A stretch of 24,457 bases of DNA from the NCBI GenBank assembly GCA_030836605.1, contig JAUPMC010000042.1, forward strand, positions 1 through 24,457, written 5' to 3'. The position numbers and the translations under genes are program-made. The notes beneath the pieces were generated by a model that was not told where the DNA came from, searched no databases, and saw nothing but the letters and a program-made list of their open reading frames with translations. Shown here in pieces: positions 14,383 through 21,152 of the stretch (position 1 is its first letter; the number at the start of each line of letters is the position of its first letter). This stretch comes from Thermoplasmatota archaeon. GTDB taxonomy: Archaea > Thermoplasmatota > Thermoplasmata > UBA10834.

Positions 14383-14414
14383 CCTTAGAATCTGGTTCGC
14401 AATCGACTTCACCG

Positions 14415-14423
14415 TATTTTAAG
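14415..14423 (-). promoter_or_regulatory. TATA-like box of orc1
   Basis: The minus strand reads CTTAAAATA here, predicting transcription start near 14392. That is downstream of the possible GTG start at 14412 and about 10 nt upstream of ATG 14382, which decides the start chosen for orc1. Confidence 0.4.
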
Positions 14424-14548
14424 GAACGGGGGGCTCGTGCCCGAGGACGTGCGCAATGAGACAGGGCACGGGCTGGCGAGCGTGTTCGAGAAAGAAGTGA
14501 GCAGGACGCTCGAACAGAGCTGATGCTCAAGGTGCGCTCCCGGCTTGG

Positions 14549-14566
14549 CGGGACCTCGAGGTCCCG
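14549..14566. repeat. Perfect 18-bp palindrome between rpl12 and orc1
   Basis: CGGGACCTCGAGGTCCCG is fully self-complementary, centred on CTCGAG. It is about 50 nt downstream of the rpl12 stop and 165 nt upstream of the orc1 start. It could be an RNA 3' end structure of the ribosomal operon or a dimeric protein binding site. Confidence 0.5.
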
Positions 14567-14597
14567 GCGTCCGAGGACGGAATCCGAATAAGAGGTT

Positions 14598-14619
14598 TGA
14601 GACGAAGTGGAGAGTCTCA
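14598..14619 (-). other. Inverted repeat spanning the rpl12 stop codon
   Basis: TGAGAC (14598-14603) and GTCTCA (14614-14619) form a 6-bp stem with a 10-nt loop. One arm contains the rpl12 stop codon. Downstream on the minus strand the sequence becomes more T-rich (CCTCTTATTCGG). It may mark the 3' end of the operon; archaeal terminators are usually T-runs, so this is a weak call. Confidence 0.25.
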
Positions 14620-14925
14620 GCCGAAGAGCGCACTGAGACCGGCCGCAGCCTCTGCCTCGGAGACGCCCTTCTCCTCTTTCTTCTCTTCCTTCTTCTCATC
14701 CTTCTTTTCAGCTGGTCCAGCCGCTGCAGGGGCTGCTGCGACAGGCGCTGCGATCGCGGTTGCGATTGCCTCGTCTATGTCGACACCCTCCAGGGCTGCC
14801 GTGAGGGCCTTGACCCTGGCCGCGTCCGCCTCGACTCCGGCGGCCTTCAGTACCTTCGTTATGCCCTCTTCCGTCACCGGCTTCTTCGCCGCGTGCAGGA
14901 CCATCGCGCTGTACACATACTCCAT
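14617..14925 (-). CDS. rpl12: Ribosomal protein P1 (archaeal L12)
   Basis: A 102-residue stalk protein of the large subunit, dimers of which bind P0 and recruit translation GTPases. The N-terminal helical dimerisation domain (MEYVYSAMVLHAAKKPVTEEGITKVLKAAGVE...) is followed by an Ala/Pro hinge (about 60-72), a Lys/Glu-rich stretch and the conserved end EAAAGLSALFG that contacts elongation factors. Length is normal. A near-perfect AAGGAGGCAG ribosome binding site precedes ATG 14925, fitting the need for several copies per ribosome. It is the last gene of rpl1-rpl10-rpl12, 23 nt after rpl10. Confidence 0.97.
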   Translation of the reverse strand: MEYVYSAMVLHAAKKPVTEEGITKVLKAAGVEADAARVKALTAALEGVDIDEAIATAIAAPVAAAPAAAGPAEKKDEKKEEKKEEKGVSEAEAAAGLSALFG

Positions 14926-14948
14926 TTTTCTGCCTCCTTCACAATCGG

Positions 14949-15947
14949 TTATCCGAACAGTGCCCCGAGGCCGGCCGCAGCCTCATCCTCGGACACCTTC
15001 TCTTCCTTCTTGTCTTCCTTCTTGGCCTCGCCGCCCTTCGTCTGCTCAGGGGCCTTCGGGGCCGCGCTCAGGGCGCCCTTGAGTTCGTCGTCCAGCGCCG
15101 ATGGCACCTTGGACGCGACCGAGAGCATCTGAGCGTTCGCCTTCGCGAGCATCAGCTTGATCGTCTCCTCGTTCGCCACCTTCGCGTTCACCGCGAGGTT
15201 GAGCGCCTTCATGTGGGCGTTGGCGAGCATCGGCCTTATGGAGGCCGTGGTCGGGTACGACACGAACACCGCCAGGTTCATGGCGCCGGAAGCGGCCGCC
15301 AAGACCCTGCCCAGGTACTCCGCGTCGTCCACCGCGAGGACGTCCTTCTTGAACACCATGCCGTCGTCGTAGGCGGCGTGGAGGTCCAGGCCGACGGTGA
15401 TCGGGAATATCTCCAGCTTGGCGAGCACGAGCGCCACTTCCCTCGGGATTTTGTCGCCCTTCTTGACGAGGACCTTGTCCTTCTTTATGACGACCTTGCC
15501 CTGCTCTATCGCCGCGGGCAGGCCGGCCTTCTGCAGTTCGCCCACGATCGGGCCGGGCTTGAACGCGGTCTCGCCCGCCTTGATCTCGATGTCCTCCGGG
15601 CTGACCTCGCCGCCCTTCGCGGGCATCTTGGTCTTGGTCGCGTCGAGCTGCTTGTAGAGCTTGAACGGGTTCAGGGTGGTGATCACGATGGCGCACTGGC
15701 CGTCGACGGCTTCGACGAGCTCGTCGAGGCCCTTCTTGTCCTTCGCCGCCTCCTTGATGGCGATCTTTATGAGCGAGTTCTTGAGCATGGTTATCTCGGC
15801 CTTGCCCCTCAGGTTCGTCCTGATGGTCTGGAAGGCCTGCGCGGGGACGCCGCTGACATCGATTATGCCGACGACCGCGCCCTTGTTCATCATGGTGACG
15901 AGGCTGGCGACCGCATCCTTCTTCCACGATGCGACATGCGCCGTCAT
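14949..15947 (-). CDS. rpl10: Ribosomal protein P0 (archaeal L10)
   Basis: A 332-residue large-subunit stalk base protein. The N-terminal rRNA-binding domain has VASLVTMMNKGAVVGIIDVSGVPAQAFQTIRTNLRGKAEITMLKNSLI; the archaeal/eukaryotic insertion domain follows at about 110-190, then helices that anchor P1 dimers, and the acidic tail ends EAAAGLGALFG, nearly the same as the P1 tail. Length is usual for archaeal P0. The start ATG 15947 is one base after the rpl1 stop (TGA-G-ATG), pointing to coupled translation. Confidence 0.97.
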   Translation of the reverse strand: MTAHVASWKKDAVASLVTMMNKGAVVGIIDVSGVPAQAFQTIRTNLRGKAEITMLKNSLIKIAIKEAAKDKKGLDELVEAVDGQCAIVITTLNPFKLYKQLDATKTKMPAKGGEVSPEDIEIKAGETAFKPGPIVGELQKAGLPAAIEQGKVVIKKDKVLVKKGDKIPREVALVLAKLEIFPITVGLDLHAAYDDGMVFKKDVLAVDDAEYLGRVLAAASGAMNLAVFVSYPTTASIRPMLANAHMKALNLAVNAKVANEETIKLMLAKANAQMLSVASKVPSALDDELKGALSAAPKAPEQTKGGEAKKEDKKEEKVSEDEAAAGLGALFG

Positions 15948-15948
15948 C

Positions 15949-16587
15949 TCAGATCACCTTGAATGAAGGGCCCATGGTGGTCTTGACATAGGCCGAGCGG
16001 ATGTTCATCTTGCCCCTCTCGAGCCTGGACGTGAGCCTCTTCAGGACCGCGTCCAGGTTCTCCGCGAGGTCCTCGGGGGTCATGTTGTTCGTGCCGATCG
16101 GGAGGTGGAATGTGTTCTTGTCCCTCGTCCTCACGGTCACGCTGACCTTGAGCTTGTCGATCGCGACCTTGGGGTCGGAGCCCGGCGGTATCGGCTTCGG
16201 CATCTTGCCCCTCGGGGCGAGGATGATACCCAGCCTCTTACCGATCGTGGGCATCAGGGGGGCCTCGGCGACGAAGTAGTCGTTGGTGCGCGCGAACTTC
16301 TTGGCCTTCGACTTGTCCTTGGCGATCTCCTCGATGTCCTCGGGCCGGATGATGACATCGGCGATGCCCTTGGCCTTCAGGGCCATCTCGGAGCTGCCGA
16401 ACACGCCGACCTTGATCTGCCTGCCCCTGCCCTTGGGGAGCATGATCTCCTCCTGGAGCCTGTTCTTGGGGTTGCTGAGGTCGATGTCCTTGAGGTTCAC
16501 GGCCAGCTCGACCGACTCCACAAAATTCCTCTTCTTGGACTCGGCCTGAAGCTTCTTCATGAGATCTATGAGGTGCTGGTCTACCAC
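15949..16587 (-). CDS. rpl1: Ribosomal protein L1
   Basis: A 212-residue L1-stalk protein, full length for archaea. It shows SVELAVNLKDIDLSNPKNRLQEEIMLPKGRG, a middle domain with APLMPTIGKRLGIILAPRGKMPKPIPP, and the end RGKMNIRSAYVKTTMGPS. The start is GTG at 16587, supported by GGAGGG 6-8 nt upstream. In methanogenic archaea L1 is known to repress its own message by binding a site that mimics 23S rRNA; the leader here has a small stem-loop at 16613-16628 that could be examined for this. First gene of rpl1-rpl10-rpl12, with a TATA box at 16667-16674. It is separated from rpl11 by a gene on the other strand. Confidence 0.97.
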   Translation of the reverse strand: MVDQHLIDLMKKLQAESKKRNFVESVELAVNLKDIDLSNPKNRLQEEIMLPKGRGRQIKVGVFGSSEMALKAKGIADVIIRPEDIEEIAKDKSKAKKFARTNDYFVAEAPLMPTIGKRLGIILAPRGKMPKPIPPGSDPKVAIDKLKVSVTVRTRDKNTFHLPIGTNNMTPEDLAENLDAVLKRLTSRLERGKMNIRSAYVKTTMGPSFKVI

Positions 16588-16612
16588 TTGAATCCCTCCG
16601 ATGTAGTACGGC

Positions 16613-16628
16613 GAGCCAATGAAGGCTC
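16613..16628 (-). promoter_or_regulatory. Stem-loop in the rpl1 leader
   Basis: GAGCC and GGCTC form a 5-bp stem around a 6-nt loop (TTCATT on the minus strand), within the predicted 5' leader of rpl1, about 20 nt before the ribosome binding site. A link to L1 autoregulation is a hypothesis only. Confidence 0.3.
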
Positions 16629-16666
16629 TCCTACATGCCTAGGGAGGTGAGCGAATGCAGAAAGGG

Positions 16667-16674
16667 TTTATAAT
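16667..16674 (-). promoter_or_regulatory. TATA box of the rpl1-rpl10-rpl12 operon
   Basis: The minus strand reads ATTATAAA here, a strong box A, predicting a start near 16643 and a leader of about 55 nt that contains the stem-loop at 16613-16628. Confidence 0.6.
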
Positions 16675-16805
16675 GCTTTTGGGTCGGCCGATGCGCTCCT
16701 GGCTCGTCCAAAGGCCCCTTCCCCGCCCTTCCCGGGCCCGGGCGCCATGCAAATGATTTAACGCCGCTGAGCCGATTCGTGGGGTGCTTCGGAGGAGTTG
16801 GCTGC

Positions 16806-18209
16806 ATGGTTCGTCGGATTGTCATAGTGGGCGCGGGATGCGGCGGGGGCACGGCGGCCCAGTTCGCCAGGAAGACCGACAGGCAGGCCGAGATCGTCAT
16901 GATAGAGCGTGAGATGTACCCGCAGTACTCCAGGTGCGGCCTCCCGTACGGCATATCCGGAGTCATACCGGAGCTCACGAACCTGATCGAGGCCCCCGAG
17001 GAGAGGCTCAAGAAGAACAGGATAGGGCTCATGCTCGGCACTTCGGTCACATCCGTGGACAACGCCGCGAAGGTCGTCCACGCCGAGAAGGCCGACGGCT
17101 CGAAGGTCGACCTGCCCTACGACTCGCTCGTGCTCGCGACTGGCGCCAAGGCCTGGGTGCCCCCGATCAAAGGGGCGTTCAAGGCGGGCACACAGGACGA
17201 GCTGAAGGAGGGCGTGTTCGTCCTCAGGACCATCGAGGACGCGCGCGGGATCCAGAGGCTATCGACCAAGGGCAAGCGCGCGGTCGTCGTCGGGGCCGGC
17301 CTCGTGGGGCTCGAGGTCGCCGAGGCGCTCATGGTGAGGGGCTGCAAGGTCACCATCATCGAGTACCTCCCGACCTGCATACTAGCGATGGTCGATGACG
17401 ACATGGCCCAGATGATGGCCGACGCCATCAGGAAGCACGATGTCAAGATGTTCAACGAGTACGAGGTCACAGAGATACTCGGGGAGGAGAAGGCGAACTG
17501 CGTGGTCGCCGTCGACAGGAAGACGAAGGAGGAGCGGACGTTCTACGCGGACATCATAATCGTCGCGACGGGCCAGAGGGGCGAGACCGAGCTGGCGAAG
17601 CAGGTCGGGTGCTCCGTCGGCCAGACCAGGCAGATCGTGGTCGACGACAGGTGCGAGACATGCGTCAAGGACGTCTACTCCGTCGGCGACTGCACGGAGT
17701 ATCCGGAGCTCATCACGGGCAAGCCGACCGTGAGCGGCCTCGGGACCATCGCGGTCAAGATGGCCATGGTCGCTGGCGTCAACGCCGCCGGCGGGGACGA
17801 GCGCCTGCCGAAAGGGTTCCTGCAGACGAGGGCCACGGAGCCGTTCGGGTGCCAGGTGGCCGCGGTCGGGCCGACGACGCCGCAGCTGGAGGCGGCCGGG
17901 ATAAAACCGCTGGTCGGCAAGGTCAGAGGGTTCACGCTCCCGGACTACTTCCCGGGGAGGAAGGAGATATACGTCAAGGTTCTCGCCCACCCGGAGACCG
18001 GCAAGATACTGGGGGCGCAGATAGTCGGGGAGGGGAGGGTGCACATGAGGGTGAACGCCTTCGCAGTCGGCATCATGGCGGGGATGACCGTCCACGAGTT
18101 CGCGAAGCTCGAGACCGCCTACTGCCCGCCCGCGGCGCCCACGATGGACGTCATCACGATCGCATGCGAGGCCGCCCGGCTGAAGATGGCCAGGGCCGGG
18201 CCTGGGTGA
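16806..18209 (+). CDS. FAD/NAD(P)-dependent disulfide oxidoreductase, CoA-disulfide reductase/NADH oxidase type
   Basis: A 467-residue flavoprotein. The FAD dinucleotide fold starts at residue 5 (VIVGAGCGGGTAAQFA), a second one for NAD(P)H is VVVGAGLVGLEVAEAL, and YSVGDCTE is the second FAD-binding motif. The single redox cysteine C44 in YSRCGLPYGISG is the hallmark of the CoA-disulfide reductase/water-forming NADH oxidase group. The C-terminal dimerisation domain ends ETAYCPPAAPTMDVI, as in that group. It may reduce CoA disulfide or polysulfide, or use oxygen; sequence alone does not decide. ATG 16806 has GGAGGAG upstream. It lies between rpl11 and rpl1, opposed to both, in a place where archaea usually have no gene. 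Its GC and codon habit look like the neighbours, so recent transfer is not evident. Confidence 0.87.
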   Translation: MVRRIVIVGAGCGGGTAAQFARKTDRQAEIVMIEREMYPQYSRCGLPYGISGVIPELTNLIEAPEERLKKNRIGLMLGTSVTSVDNAAKVVHAEKADGSKVDLPYDSLVLATGAKAWVPPIKGAFKAGTQDELKEGVFVLRTIEDARGIQRLSTKGKRAVVVGAGLVGLEVAEALMVRGCKVTIIEYLPTCILAMVDDDMAQMMADAIRKHDVKMFNEYEVTEILGEEKANCVVAVDRKTKEERTFYADIIIVATGQRGETELAKQVGCSVGQTRQIVVDDRCETCVKDVYSVGDCTEYPELITGKPTVSGLGTIAVKMAMVAGVNAAGGDERLPKGFLQTRATEPFGCQVAAVGPTTPQLEAAGIKPLVGKVRGFTLPDYFPGRKEIYVKVLAHPETGKILGAQIVGEGRVHMRVNAFAVGIMAGMTVHEFAKLETAYCPPAAPTMDVITIACEAARLKMARAGPG

Positions 18210-18237
18210 GACGGACTGGACGGTTCCTGGGCGGAGC

Positions 18238-18711
18238 TCAGAACACACCGGCGTAGCCGCCGGCCTCGATCTCCTTGATGACCTGCTTCGGCTCCTTGTT
18301 GTCGACGGTCACGCCCATCGAGACGCAGGTGCCCACGACTTCCTTGAACCTCTCCTTCTTGCTCTTGCCGAGCATCGAGTCCTTCTTCATCTCGGCTATC
18401 TTCAGCGCCTGCTGGATGGACAGGTTCCCGACCTTGGTCGCCTTCGGGCTCCCGCTGCCCTTCTCGACCTTGATCTCCTTGAGTATGAGCGCGCTCGTCG
18501 GTGGCGTCCCGACCTTGATCTCGAACGACTTCGTCTTCGAGTCCACCGTGAGGGTGACTGGCACCTTCATGCCGGCGAACGCCTTCGTCTTCTCGTTTAT
18601 CGCGTTGACTACCTGGATGACGTTCACTCCCAGCGGGCCCAGCGAGGGGCCCAGGGGCGGTCCAGGCGTGGCCTTGCCGCCGTCCACTAGCACTTCGAGT
18701 TTCTCAGCCAT
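18238..18711 (-). CDS. rpl11: Ribosomal protein L11
   Basis: A 157-residue protein of the GTPase-associated centre. Its N-terminal domain has the proline-helix signature KATPGPPLGPSLGPLGVN, followed by FEIKVGTPPTSALILKE, and the C-terminal rRNA-binding domain by VGTCVSMGVTVDNKEPKQVIKEIEAG. Length is normal for archaea. ATG 18711 lies 4 nt after the spt5 stop, so the two are in one message. It is the last gene of the leftward ftsZ-ftsZ-secE-spt5-rpl11 run and ends 28 nt from the convergent oxidoreductase gene. Confidence 0.97.
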   Translation of the reverse strand: MAEKLEVLVDGGKATPGPPLGPSLGPLGVNVIQVVNAINEKTKAFAGMKVPVTLTVDSKTKSFEIKVGTPPTSALILKEIKVEKGSGSPKATKVGNLSIQQALKIAEMKKDSMLGKSKKERFKEVVGTCVSMGVTVDNKEPKQVIKEIEAGGYAGVF

Positions 18712-18715
18712 TGCT

Positions 18716-19633
18716 TCACTTCTCCTTCTCCAGGACCCTTACATGGTCCCCTCTGATCGTGACTGGTATCGGCACCATCGCCTCGAACAGCTCGACCGTG
18801 ATCTGCTCCTTGCTCTCGTCGATCTGCTGCACCCTCGCCTTCTCCCCCTTGAACGGGCCGGCGATGAGCTCCACGATGTCGCCCTCGACTATCCCGGACA
18901 CTATGGGCTTCGGCGTCAGGAAGTGCTCTATCTCAGCGAAGGTCGTCTCGCCCTTGACCATCCCTCTGGTCCTGCGCACGCCCTTCACGACGTCCCTGAG
19001 CGCGTCCGTGTTCATCGCCTCGACGAACACGTAGCCCCTGATCGTCGCCGGGGACAGTATCGCGAACACCCCGATGGGCTTCGGCTTCGCCCTGCTGGCG
19101 ACGGAGTCGGCCACCGTCTTCTCGTGGCCTATGGACGTCTTGATCGCCATTATCGACTGTCTCGCGGTCGCCTGGAGCGTCATCGTGTCGTTCACGCTCA
19201 GGTCGTCCGTGAGGTTGGCGCTCACCAGCACCGTGATCTTGTCCCCGAACCTCGCGCCTGTCGGGGACGTGATCTTGAGCGTGAGGCTCTTCTCCTCGCC
19301 AGGCATGATCTCGAAGACCTTCTCCTTGACCTGGTCCGCTGAGGGCGTGTTCTCCCACACGATCCCGACGGGGTCGAACAGCTTCACGAACCACTCGGGG
19401 GCCCCTTCCTCCGTCGCCGCGAACACGGTGTCCACCTTGACGGCCACCGAGTGCGGCTGCCCGTCGTCCATGACCTTGAGGGTGGCCTCGAACTCGGTCG
19501 AGTCGCCAGACGCCACCGACCGCTTCGGCTCCCCCTGGACCACGAACTGGAGCCCCTTCGCCCCGATCGGCGCGTGGTGCGTCGCCTCTTTCTTCGTATC
19601 CGTTTTCTTCGGCTCCACGTCGAACAGTCCCAA
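18716..19633 (-). CDS. spt5: Transcription elongation factor Spt5 with an extra N-terminal domain
   Basis: A 305-residue protein, about twice the usual archaeal Spt5 (near 150). Residues 160-240 are the NGN domain (IMAIKTSIGHEKTVADSVA, FAILSPATIRGYVFVEA, VKGVRRTRGMVKGE) that binds the RNA polymerase clamp with Spt4, and 247-303 the KOW domain (GIVEGDIVELIAGPFKGEKARVQQID). Residues 25-158 are extra: strand-rich, with LKVMDDGQPHSVAVKVD, FEIMPGEEKSLTLKITSPTG and DKITVLVSANL, resembling an Ig-like sandwich of the CARDB/NEW3 kind usually found outside the cell. No signal peptide or membrane segment is present. The start is TTG 19633, preceded by GAGAGGG, 25 nt after secE; the frame is unbroken. 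It sits in the expected secE-spt5-rpl11 place, so this is the genuine Spt5. Confidence 0.9.
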   Translation of the reverse strand: MGLFDVEPKKTDTKKEATHHAPIGAKGLQFVVQGEPKRSVASGDSTEFEATLKVMDDGQPHSVAVKVDTVFAATEEGAPEWFVKLFDPVGIVWENTPSADQVKEKVFEIMPGEEKSLTLKITSPTGARFGDKITVLVSANLTDDLSVNDTMTLQATARQSIMAIKTSIGHEKTVADSVASRAKPKPIGVFAILSPATIRGYVFVEAMNTDALRDVVKGVRRTRGMVKGETTFAEIEHFLTPKPIVSGIVEGDIVELIAGPFKGEKARVQQIDESKEQITVELFEAMVPIPVTIRGDHVRVLEKEK

Positions 19634-19658
19634 AACAATCCCTCTCGTGAACTCGAAA

Positions 19659-19898
19659 TCAGCTGAAGGCCCTGACGATCATGTCAGAGCCGTACTCGAA
19701 CAGCCAGTATATCAGGAAGCCCAGGCCCCCGAGGAGGATTATGCCTATCGCGACCATCTGCGTGGTCTTGATGTACTCCTCGCCCGTCGGCTTCCTGGCC
19801 ATCTTGAGCACTCTGCCGTACTTGCCCTTGCCGACGTGCTTGGTCTTCTCCTCGATCTTCCTCTGAAGATCCCAGGACTTGTCCAATATCTCGGTCAT
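19659..19898 (-). CDS. secE: Protein translocase subunit SecE (Sec61 gamma)
   Basis: A 79-residue single-span subunit that clamps SecY. The N-terminal half is an amphipathic basic helix (DKSWDLQRKIEEKTKHVGKGK), then RVLKMARKPTGEEYIKTTQMVAIGI with the family's R-x-x-KPT-x-EEY motif, and one membrane helix at about 47-68. Length is normal for archaea. It lies 22 nt after ftsZ and 25 nt before spt5 on the same strand. Confidence 0.95.
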   Translation of the reverse strand: MTEILDKSWDLQRKIEEKTKHVGKGKYGRVLKMARKPTGEEYIKTTQMVAIGIILLGGLGFLIYWLFEYGSDMIVRAFS

Positions 19899-19920
19899 CT
19901 CGTCCCTACCCTGCGAACTC

Positions 19921-21024
19921 CTACTTGATGAAGTCCAGGCCCATCCCGGCCGTCCTCTTGTCGGTCTTCGGGCCTAGTATGTGCCTCGACTTGACGCCTG
20001 TGATGACGACCATCACCCTGATCACGTCCTCCAGGGTCTCGTCGATGGCCGCGCCCCATATGATCCTCGCGCCGGGGCTGATCTTCGACTGTAAGACCTC
20101 AGCGACCTTCTCGGCCTCTGTAACGGTCATGTTCGGGCCGCCCGTGACGTTCACGAGCGCCGCGGTCGCCTCGGATATGTCCAGCTCTATCAGCGGCGAG
20201 TTGATGGCCTCCATCACCGCGGACACCGCCCGGTCGTCGTCGTCCGACTCCCCGAGCCCGATCATCGCGACGCCTCCGGCCTTCATGATCGTCTTGATGT
20301 CGTTGAAGTCCAGGTTGACCAGTCCGGGCCTGGTGACTATCTCCGTGATGCCCTTGATGGACCTCATCAGGACCTCGTCCGCGACCTTGAACGCCGCGTT
20401 CAGGGCGAGCTTCGGCACCAGCTCCAGGAGCTTGTCGTTCGGTATGACTATGACCGTGTCGGCGACGCTCCTCAGCCTCTCGAGGCCCCACTCGGCGTTC
20501 TCCGCCCTGATGGCCCCTTCGGCCTGGAACGGGTATGTGCATATCGCGATCGTGAGCGCGCCGGCCTCCTTGGCCAGCTGAGCGACGAACGGGGCAGAGC
20601 CCGTCCCCGTGCCGCCTCCGAGCCCGCATGTGACGAACACGATGTCCGCGTTGGCCACTGCCTTCTTGAGCTCGTCCTCGGCCTCCCTGGCGGCCTCCTC
20701 TCCCACTTGCGGGAGCGCCCCAGCGCCGAGGCCTCTCGTGACCCTCCTCCCCATGAGCAGCTTGTGCGGCGCGTGCGTCATGAGCAGGTGCTGCGCGTCG
20801 GTGTTGGCCGCGTAAAGCTCCGCCCCGATGATGCCTGCCTGGGCGAGCCTGTTGATGGTGTTCGAGCCGCCGCCACCGCACCCGATGATCTTGATGCTGG
20901 TCTTGAGACCCTGCAGTATCTTCTGCAGCTCCTCATCCTCTGCGGTGAAGGGCGTGAGACCTTCCGGTCTCTTAGTCTGTTCTTCTTCGACTGCGCTAAG
21001 GGCACTGTCGACGAGGGACTTCAT
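19921..21024 (-). CDS. ftsZ: Cell division GTPase FtsZ (downstream copy of tandem pair)
   Basis: A 367-residue tubulin-like GTPase that polymerises at the division site. It has IKIIGCGGGGSNTI (T1), ELYAANTDAQHLL, RGLGAGALPQVGEEAA, the tubulin signature GGGTGTGSA (136-144), IPNDKLLELVP, and the T7 catalytic loop NLDFNDIK. The C-terminal tail is short and ends GMGLDFIK. The frame extends upstream to 21105, but ATG 21024 is chosen because GGAGG precedes it by 9 nt and the N-terminus (MKSLVDSAL) then matches that of the other copy (MMRSLVEDAL). It has a possible promoter of its own (21122-21131), and secE follows after 22 nt. An ftsZ next to secE-spt5 is common in Euryarchaeota and is usually the FtsZ1 type; the type here is not proven. 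Confidence 0.95.
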   Translation of the reverse strand: MKSLVDSALSAVEEEQTKRPEGLTPFTAEDEELQKILQGLKTSIKIIGCGGGGSNTINRLAQAGIIGAELYAANTDAQHLLMTHAPHKLLMGRRVTRGLGAGALPQVGEEAAREAEDELKKAVANADIVFVTCGLGGGTGTGSAPFVAQLAKEAGALTIAICTYPFQAEGAIRAENAEWGLERLRSVADTVIVIPNDKLLELVPKLALNAAFKVADEVLMRSIKGITEIVTRPGLVNLDFNDIKTIMKAGGVAMIGLGESDDDDRAVSAVMEAINSPLIELDISEATAALVNVTGGPNMTVTEAEKVAEVLQSKISPGARIIWGAAIDETLEDVIRVMVVITGVKSRHILGPKTDKRTAGMGLDFIK

Positions 21025-21044
21025 GTCAGGGCCTCCGTGGCGTT

Positions 21045-21056
21045 GTTCACGTGAAC
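21045..21056. repeat. 12-bp perfect palindrome in the leader of the downstream ftsZ
   Basis: GTTCACGTGAAC is fully self-complementary, 21 nt upstream of ATG 21024 and next to the ribosome binding site. It could be a regulator binding site or, in RNA, pair within the leader. Confidence 0.4.
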
Positions 21057-21075
21057 GTAACGTGACAAAGGACAG

Positions 21076-21094
21076 CGGCGAGCCATGCTCGCCG
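21076..21094 (-). promoter_or_regulatory. 8-bp stem-loop in the gap between the two ftsZ genes
   Basis: CGGCGAGC and GCTCGCCG pair perfectly around a 3-nt loop (CAT on the plus strand). With the TATA-like box at 21122-21131 this would lie at the very 5' end of the message of the downstream ftsZ; alternatively it follows the upstream ftsZ stop by about 60 nt and could form a processing or 3' end structure. Confidence 0.45.
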
Positions 21095-21121
21095 GTCGAA
21101 ACCACCGTAGTTGCTTGGGTC

Positions 21122-21131
21122 TCTTAAACGT
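21122..21131 (-). promoter_or_regulatory. TATA-like box of the downstream ftsZ
   Basis: The minus strand reads CGTTTAAGAG. It predicts a start near 21100 and a leader of about 75 nt holding the stem-loop and the 12-bp palindrome. Confidence 0.4.
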
Positions 21132-21152
21132 TTCGGAGGTCTCCGAGCAGGG

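Noticed and set aside
14437..14523. Plus-strand 28-codon GTG frame after a GGGGGG stretch (GTG CCC GAG GAC ... TGA)
   Set aside because: Too short, non-ATG start, no family and no clear promoter; could be real but cannot be supported.
14383..14616. Replication origin next to orc1
   Set aside because: No repeated origin recognition boxes or AT-rich unwinding stretch in this gap or in 13121-13212; only unrelated inverted repeats.
19150..19633. Spt5 N-terminal region as an unrelated gene joined by a sequencing error
   Set aside because: The frame is continuous with no separate stop or start between the domains, a ribosome binding site precedes the TTG, and codon use does not change at the junction.
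21025..21105. Longer start for the downstream ftsZ
   Set aside because: The added 27 residues cover the hairpin and palindrome and lack a ribosome binding site; MKSLVDSAL matches the other copy's N-terminus.
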